Below are positions 59,101-64,000 of a DNA stretch of 64,000 nucleotides, in pieces. The stretch's first letter is position 1; every line of letters begins with the position of its first letter. Under the pieces are notes generated by a model. That model searched no databases. It saw only the letters and a program-made list of their open reading frames with translations, and was not told where the DNA came from. The stretch comes from Engraulis encrasicolus (taxonomy: Eukaryota; Chordata; Actinopteri; Clupeiformes; Engraulidae): the NCBI RefSeq assembly GCF_034702125.1, contig NC_085878.1, forward strand, positions 15,571,740-15,635,739. Reading direction: 5' to 3'. A program made the position numbers and the translations under genes.

Positions 59101-60523
59101 ACTTTCTACTAATCTCTACACGATCATTTGAAACCACCAATGTTACAATGTGCTTTATGGTAGACAGCATAATGTACAATTAATCACTTTATTAACATGA
59201 AGCTGCTGGTATCATTTGCCATTGAACACTGAACAAATATTATTTGTGTGTGTGGTTTAAAAAAAAAAAAAAAAAACTTCTTATCAGGTATGCACAAAGG
59301 AAGAGCAAGAGATTCTTCAAAGGGATTCCAATAAAAGCCAGAAGTTGAGGAAAAAGCTCATGGGGGGTACGTTTGTGCATTTGAAATGTTTTTTTTAACA
59401 AAAAAACAATTTACCTTTTGCTGACATTGATGTCTTTGAAAATGGAACATTTTGGTTTCATCCTTTTTTGAAAAAAGTTTAAATACGGATCTTTCACTCT
59501 GTGTGTGCGCCTGTGTCTGGGCCTGGGCCTGCATGCGTGCATCTGTGCGTGTGCGTGCCTGTGTGGTGTTTGTGTGTACTGTATGTGTGAAACAGACCGA
59601 GTTGCGTCAGAGGGCATGGACTATCTTCCCCACCAGGAGGCCAAGATCAAAGCGGGCCTGGAGAAAGCAATTCAGCACAAAGACAAGCTGCTGGAGTTTG
59701 ACAAGAACAGGTACACACCTCTCATCCCTTTGACTGGTACACAGTACACACCCTCATCCTTTTGAGCTGCCTTGTGTAGTCTCCACTGGGAGAGGGAGCG
59801 AGAGTCGAGAAAGTAAAGTACATTGGCAACAGATCCTGTGCTGCCTGCGACATTGTCCCCCTATATACAATCCAGACACCTCTTAGCAACAAGTGTGACC
59901 AGGGGAGACATGGTCAGACATTGTAATGCAGGCCATCGCCTCACCCTGTTAGAACCCTCTAAGGCCCTTTCAATTACTTTCTTGTTGCAGTGTTTAACCT
60001 TTGTCACGGTGTCCTTGCACACTACTTTCAAGAGTTCTAAACTCCTTGAGTCACCGCCAAGGCTAGTCAATTTTCCCTCCTGTCCTTTGCCATCTTCTTG
60101 CAGCGTTCGGCGAACGCAGGTCCTGGATGACGAGTCGGACTACTTTGCCACGGACTCCAACACCTGGCTGTCCCCCAACGAGCGTGCCGCCCTGCGCAAG
60201 AAGGAGGAGGAGCTGCGCGAGCTCAAGCACGCCTCCCGCAAGGACCGCAAGATCACGCTGGACTTCGCCGGCCGCACCGTGGTGGAGGAGACGGGGAACC
60301 TAAAGCAGTATTACGAGAAGTGAGTTCAACCTTGTATTGAGGTACCTGACAGGGTAGCACTCTGGAATATGTAGTAGAGTAGAGTAGTAGATTATCATTT
60401 ATTAATCCTGAGGGAAATGAAGGTGTTCAGTAGCATACAGTACATACATAAATACAGACATTACACACAACATTGCACATATATTCACCATACATATGTT
60501 CACAAAGTCAGATCTCTCTCTCT

Positions 60524-60572
<49 letters not shown>

Positions 60573-63500
60573 TCCACATGTTGGCCACCACTAATACATG
60601 TCTAATAACTATCTGTATATGACATTTGTTTAGCAAAATCAATTGTTTGTTTGCGTATTCACACATTTCTTGTTCATTGCCAATAAGGCATTGATATATG
60701 TGTAATATGCACCCAGAACCCTAGGCCCTTGACCCCCTAAACCCTTCATTTTGATTAACATGTGTCTTATAAGTCACTTCTACAAACAGCAATAAGGCAT
60801 TTCAAAAGAAAATGTTCACCGCACACTTGCTTGACTGTTCATTTATTATCATGAGTAATTAGGCATGTATTTGTGGTGAACCAACCTAGGCAGTGTGCCA
60901 GGTGTGGATATGTGCTATGTTGTGACGGCAAGCTTTTTGCCAGCAGAATTACAAGGCAGATTTTTTAATTGAAACATTACAGAGATCTTTGGCGCCATGT
61001 TGAAATACTGACAGAGAAACACACCAGACAAAGCTTGTTTACTGTTTTCTACACACCAGATGTCAGTGTAATATCATGAAATGAGGAAAACATTAAGCAG
61101 AAACGGCATTTCAAACATTTTCTGTTTTAAATTTTGAAGCTTGTGTTGTTCTCTCTACCCTCTGAATACAAATGCTGTTCAACCTATTGCACTGTGCATT
61201 TATTAGAATATAAAATATAAAATCTATCTATACTCTCTATCTATATCTAATCTAAAGTACACTTTATGATGGATAGATGGATTGATTGATTGATTGACTG
61301 ATAGATTGATTCCTTTATTGTCCCCCAATTTATTATCACACTTTTGTCTGACGTAAACAAAGAATTGACTTGATATTTTCAAGGAATAGAGCATTCCTTT
61401 GTAGTTCTGTATGAGAGACAATTCAATTTCCATCCATTTACAACGACCAAAGACAAAAATCTATTTGTTCTGGTTCTAACAGGCTGGATGAGACTGTCCA
61501 GGCCATCCAAGCTGGATCTGGGGCAGGGCAGCCGAGCAGGAGGCAGGGGCGGGCGGACGGCCAGCCACCCAGAGATCTGGTCAACCCTAACATCGTCCAG
61601 GACGCACCACAGGTGGCTCGCTCAGCTGCTATCAACAACACACGCTCCAGTTGACTGTTATGCAGTTTGTTATCTGTGCCAGAGTTCAACTGTTGTGCAA
61701 TGTCCTCAGAAAGATGTGCGAGCTTTGGACATCTTTTGCTGGCAACTTGTTTTTGGCGTCTCTGTTCATGATATTGTGAAAATATATTCCAGATCTCTTC
61801 TTTATGCCCAGCGAAGATGTTGAAAACAAAATAGACAACAGCCACGAGAGACATGTTGGAATGGTGCTTGGATTTTGGTGGTGCTTTTTGCTTGAGTTTT
61901 TCAGAAAAACAGAAAGCTTCCAGCGAGCACTTTTGTGTCAAAAACAATGAGGGCTGATTCACTGTCTACAAAGCAGCTGTCAGACTCTGCGTGGTATTTA
62001 TGTTGAGAAAGTCAATTCGGTGTCCAAAGCTGCATGGGGCTAGCCTTAGCCACAAGCAATACTATACGTCTGAATTATGACATACTCAAGTACTCTGTTA
62101 TGGTATTATTTTCAACGGTCTGTGTGTCTGTGTGTGTGTGACTGCCTGCTTGCAGTGGGTGGATGTGAGCGGTGGCAATGGTCCCCGTCGTGCCCAGGGG
62201 GGCAGGTCTTCTGGGGGGTCGGCGGCTCCCGAGCGCTCTAGGCTGCGGCTGCAGGACGCGGAGCTCCAGGAGATGGCGGACGGAGGCTGGTGCCTCAGCA
62301 TGCATCAGCCCTGGGCCACTTTGCTCGTCAAGGGCATCAAGAGGTAGCCTGATTTTCATCCACTTTCAGATATCGTACCGAGATTCTGGTCTGACCTAGA
62401 AGATAACAAATAACGTTTCCAAACGGCATGGTTAACCCACTTCCCTCGTTTTGCAACTGGTCGATCCCAGAAAGGGCTGCGCCGAAGTTTTAAACCAAAA
62501 CAATTTCTTAGTCCCAATAGAATGTCTCTGCTTAAACCACGTCACTGCCTTGAACACGCCTCTACCCAGGGCCGTTGGAGCTGCTCGAAGTTGATTGGTT
62601 CCCAACAAAGTGGGTGCAGTTCCCCAGCCTAGCGAACTCAAAAAGTATTTGAACGAGTTCCCCAGCATAGTGGAGCACAGAAAGTACTTGAACGAGCTCT
62701 TTTCCTGACTAATTTCGCATCACCGAAGGTGTTGCGTCATTAAGGAGGGCGTAGCCTGGCTAAGCAAGAGGTACTGCAGTACCCATGCTTACAGAACAGT
62801 ACCGTACACCCAAGCTGATGGTGACTAGTATTTTGTGTGTAAAGTTAGTTTTTATACTCACCGTGTCGGGCATTGTGCATAAGAAAGCATAGTCGACTCG
62901 TAAACACTGACAGTCTTCTACAGATTTTACATTTGCTTGGTTTTATTCACAAATGAACCTGGGTGCATGCTTGCAAATCCTTTTAGGTCAAGTTATTTTT
63001 CCTTGTCATATTTTACTACAATCATGCAGAGCATTATGTTACATTCCATGACATTACACACAGTAATGACAAGTTTTATCCAAAGCGACTCAGTTATTTT
63101 AGGTGGAGAGTATTTGTTTGACAGTCCCTGAGCAATGTGGGATTAGGTGTCTTGTTCAAGAGCACTTCAGCAATGGATGACAGTACTGCAGAGCAACCTT
63201 TTATTTATCAGACCCACCTTACACAAATAGGCCTTTCCTGCTGCAAATACTCCCCCCAACTCCTCAAATTAATTTCTACAACTAGATGTCAAACTTAATG
63301 TCCTCATTTTTTCTGACCCGGTTATCTGACTGGTATGTGTGTGTCTGTTGAGCACCAATGTAAAGAGTCTAGTGCATGTCGCTCCAATTTCACTGTTTGT
63401 TGCTTTAATTTCACTGCATGTTGCTTTCATAGCATTCTTGTGCATTTGAATAAAAAAAAAAAAACGAGTATGTTTAGTGGTGCCACATTGTCAGGCTTAA

Positions 63501-64000
63501 GGCAAGGCTTGTCAAGGCCGTTTTATTTGCATTGCATATTTCCAAACACAAAGGACCACAATGTGCCTCACAGCAACACCAGTCGAGGGATTTAATGCAC
63601 TAGTAAGCAAATAAATGTGCTAAAAGCATTCAAATGTATTTTAAGCGTCATGTACCACCATACCTTTACTGAATATCCATTGGCTGATATACTGTATTTA
63701 TTTTCATCTCCTTACAGAACTGAAATGACTGTTGTTGAAATAGCACGCACTATGTCCTTACCCTTATCCAATGTTTTTGAGTAGTCAAGACAGAGGATGC
63801 TTTTCCTCAAGTCCTCACAGTGACAAATCACTGAACTCAGGACCAAGGATGTTACTATACATAGTACAGTGGCAAAAAAATGTTATTGTCTGGTTCTTGA
63901 AATTAAGAGAAAATAATCACAGTGCAAGGGTGACTAGTTTCAGTAGTTACATGGTTATTTTGTTTGTTGTGTTGTGTGTGTGTGTGTGTGTGTGTGCAGG
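56062..64000 (+). CDS. trip4: trip4 / ASC-1 (activating signal cointegrator 1), 5' part, nine exons
   Basis: The CDS joins 56062-56141, 56434-56606, 56864-56994, 57520-57735, 59288-59366, 59596-59710, 60104-60319, 61483-61612 and 62156-62343 (1328 nt, 442 codons plus two bases), all GT-AG and in frame; it continues past the window. Visible: N-terminal YILSIDNAEEIAEYVGDLLG helices; a zinc-binding module (C165, C167, C178, C181, C186, C194, C197, C202); the strongly conserved segment with VRRTQVLDDESDYFATDSN; a charged helix KKEEELRELKHASRKDRK; VNPN...PQWVD; and the start of the ASCH domain, GGWCLSMHQPWATLL. From family knowledge, human TRIP4 (581 residues) is the ASC-1 complex subunit acting in nuclear-receptor coactivation, ribosome-quality control with ASCC2/ASCC3, and alkylation repair. 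No break is seen in the visible part. Confidence 0.95.
56434..56606 (+). CDS. trip4: trip4 exon 2
   Basis: Encodes YILSIDNAEEIAEYVGDLLG then KKKLFIDELVRRW, collinear with human residues about 35-75. Acceptor TCCTCATTTAG, donor TCAG|GTAAGA, phase 1. Confidence 0.94.
56864..56994 (+). CDS. trip4: trip4 exon 3
   Basis: A basic, poorly conserved stretch (KKTKRKGRNKQEM) followed by VVKTPIDLMK, which matches human VKTPFDLAK. Acceptor TCTGTCCGCAG, donor AAG|GTAACC, phase 0. Confidence 0.93.
57520..57735 (+). CDS. trip4: trip4 exon 4: zinc-binding module
   Basis: Encodes KFVSLYAKEGQDRLAILLPG, then RHACECLAQKHGLVNNCMSC and GRIVCEQEGSGPCLFCGSL, with all seven cysteines of this part present. Donor CTG|GTGAGT, phase 0. 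Confidence 0.96.
58014..58333 (-). mobile_element. hAT MITE, 320 bp, perfect 8-bp target duplication
   Basis: Ends CAGGGGTGAGGAATC and GGTTTCCCACCCCTG. Duplication GTTTAGCA at 58006-58013 and 58334-58341. The interior (AACACAAACCAGGATTTC) is the reverse complement of the copy at 49092-49422. Confidence 0.93.
58871..59053. mobile_element. MITE, 183 bp, GGGGGGTATTCCAAGAA ends
   Basis: GGGGGGTATTCCAAGAA is mirrored by TTCTTGGAATACCCCCC. Inner segments (GATAAACCT / AGGTTAACTTAACCTGG) are also partly complementary. No convincing target duplication. Confidence 0.75.
59288..59366 (+). CDS. trip4: trip4 exon 5
   Basis: Begins VCTKEEQEILQRDSNKSQKL, with the last zinc-module cysteine C202, and ends KKLMG. 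Acceptor CTTATCAG after a poly-A stretch, donor GGGG|GTACGT, phase 1. Confidence 0.94.
59596..59710 (+). CDS. trip4: trip4 exon 6
   Basis: Encodes DYLPHQEAKIKAGLEKAIQH then KDKLLEFDKN, nearly identical to human. Acceptor GTGAAACAG, donor AACAG|GTACAC, phase 2. Confidence 0.95.
60104..60319 (+). CDS. trip4: trip4 exon 7
   Basis: Encodes VRRTQVLDDESDYFATDSNT, WLSPNERAALRKKEEELREL and ITLDFAGRTVVEE, the most conserved central block of ASC-1. GC-rich. Acceptor CATCTTCTTGCAG, donor GAGAA|GTGAGT, phase 2. Confidence 0.96.
60320..61482 (+). other. trip4: trip4 intron 7 (1.2 kb)
   Basis: Holds (CA)n at 60529-60570, a LINE-tail-like AATCCTGAGGGAAATGAAGG fragment near 60400, and a TTGATTGAT repeat with CCTTTATTGTCCCCC near 61310. 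No coding signal. Confidence 0.75.
60529..60570. repeat. (CA)n microsatellite
   Basis: About 21 CA units. Confidence 0.97.
61483..61612 (+). CDS. trip4: trip4 exon 8
   Basis: Encodes LDETVQAIQAG, then an unconserved Gly/Arg/Pro-rich linker (GAGQPSRRQGRADGQPP), then DLVNPNIVQDAPQ. Acceptor GGTTCTAACAG, donor CCACAG|GTGGCT, phase 0. Confidence 0.92.
61613..62155 (+). other. trip4: trip4 intron 8 (0.54 kb)
   Basis: Unassigned sequence ending in a short TGTG stretch and CTGCTTGCAG. Long open frames on both strands here have no recognisable motif. Confidence 0.7.
62156..62343 (+). CDS. trip4: trip4 exon 9: start of the ASCH domain
   Basis: Starts WVDVSGGNG, continues through a Gly/Ser/Arg linker to LRLQDAELQEMADGGWCLSM and HQPWATLLVKGIK, the first strand of the ASCH domain. 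Donor AAGAG|GTAGCC, phase 2 (split Arg codon). Confidence 0.94.
62344..63999 (+). other. trip4: trip4 intron 9 (1.66 kb, probably complete)
   Basis: No further ASCH coding sequence is visible (expected VEGRSW-like). It contains a fish SINE/LINE-tail fragment near 63075-63175 (TTTATCCAAAGCGACTCAG, AGTGTCTTG-like motif) and a GT tract at 63973-63996. It ends GTGTGTGCAG|G, a plausible acceptor. Confidence 0.65.
63070..63175 (-). mobile_element. Fish SINE/LINE-tail fragment
   Basis: TTTATCCAAAGCGACT is the complement of the tail AAGTCGCTTTGGATAAA found near 5300. It is followed by CAGTCCCTGAGCAATGTGGG and TGTCTTGTTCAAGAGCACTT, a block widely repeated in fish genomes. Confidence 0.6.
64000..64000 (+). 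CDS. trip4: Probable first base of trip4 exon 10
   Basis: Exon 9 ends with AG of a split codon. A G here after GTGTGTGCAG would complete AGG (Arg), as required by the family sequence GIKRVEG. Inferred from phase only. Confidence 0.4.

Larger units (their letters stand above)
57736..59287 (+). other. trip4: trip4 intron 4 (1.55 kb)
   Basis: Contains a hAT MITE (58014-58333), a GC-rich GGGCCC-bearing fragment (about 58485-58650, with CAGGGCCCTTGGCGAAATAT) and a 183-bp inverted-repeat element (58871-59053). No coding signal. Confidence 0.75.

Noticed and set aside
61438..61962. A 174-codon minus-strand frame overlapping trip4 exon 8
   Set aside because: It is antisense to a confirmed exon and intron, with no motif or start context.

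Overview
This window is vertebrate nuclear DNA, most likely from a ray-finned (teleost) fish. Coding exons are short and widely spaced, all boundaries obey GT-AG, dinucleotide microsatellites are very abundant, and the repeats are fish-type: tRNA-derived SINEs, many short hAT-like elements flanked by 8-bp target duplications, and Tc1-like and foldback elements. There is no prokaryotic gene organisation and no CRISPR array. I cannot name the species.

Three genes lie on the + strand. (1) At 11322-11473 is the last coding exon of an ADAMTS7/ADAMTS12-type secreted metalloprotease, encoding the PLAC domain, followed by a 3'UTR with a poly(A) signal near 12894. The 11.3 kb before it looks like its last intron. 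(2) A complete ten-exon alpha-7-type nicotinic acetylcholine receptor subunit (chrna7-like) has its CDS from 22689 to 43871; the exons join in frame to 529 residues with every key ligand-binding and channel residue present. Its poly(A) signal is near 45317. (3) The first nine coding exons of trip4 (ASC-1, scaffold of the ASC-1 complex) lie at 56062-62343. The last base of the window is probably the first base of exon 10.

In human, ADAMTS7, CHRNA7 and TRIP4 are all on chromosome 15q, so the window fits a rearranged ancestral linkage block. The genes are not a functional unit: one acts in extracellular matrix, one in synaptic or calcium signalling, one in transcription and ribosome rescue.

The spaces between exons are repeat-rich. 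The most interesting region is 49 to 54.2 kb, between chrna7 and trip4. It holds nested hAT elements, an unidentified minus-strand reading frame cut by a 579-bp hAT-like insertion with a perfect 8-bp target duplication (the frame is restored if the insertion is removed), a 1.39-kb TA-flanked element with Tc1-type IR/DR ends, and immediately beside it a 1.1-kb inverted-repeat element whose terminal motif recurs inside. Other notable items are a long foldback element in chrna7 intron 7, a 16-bp minisatellite with a near-perfect hairpin at 46.4-46.8 kb, a SINE about 20 bp past the chrna7 exon 2 donor, and a roughly 165-bp GT tract just before exon 4.
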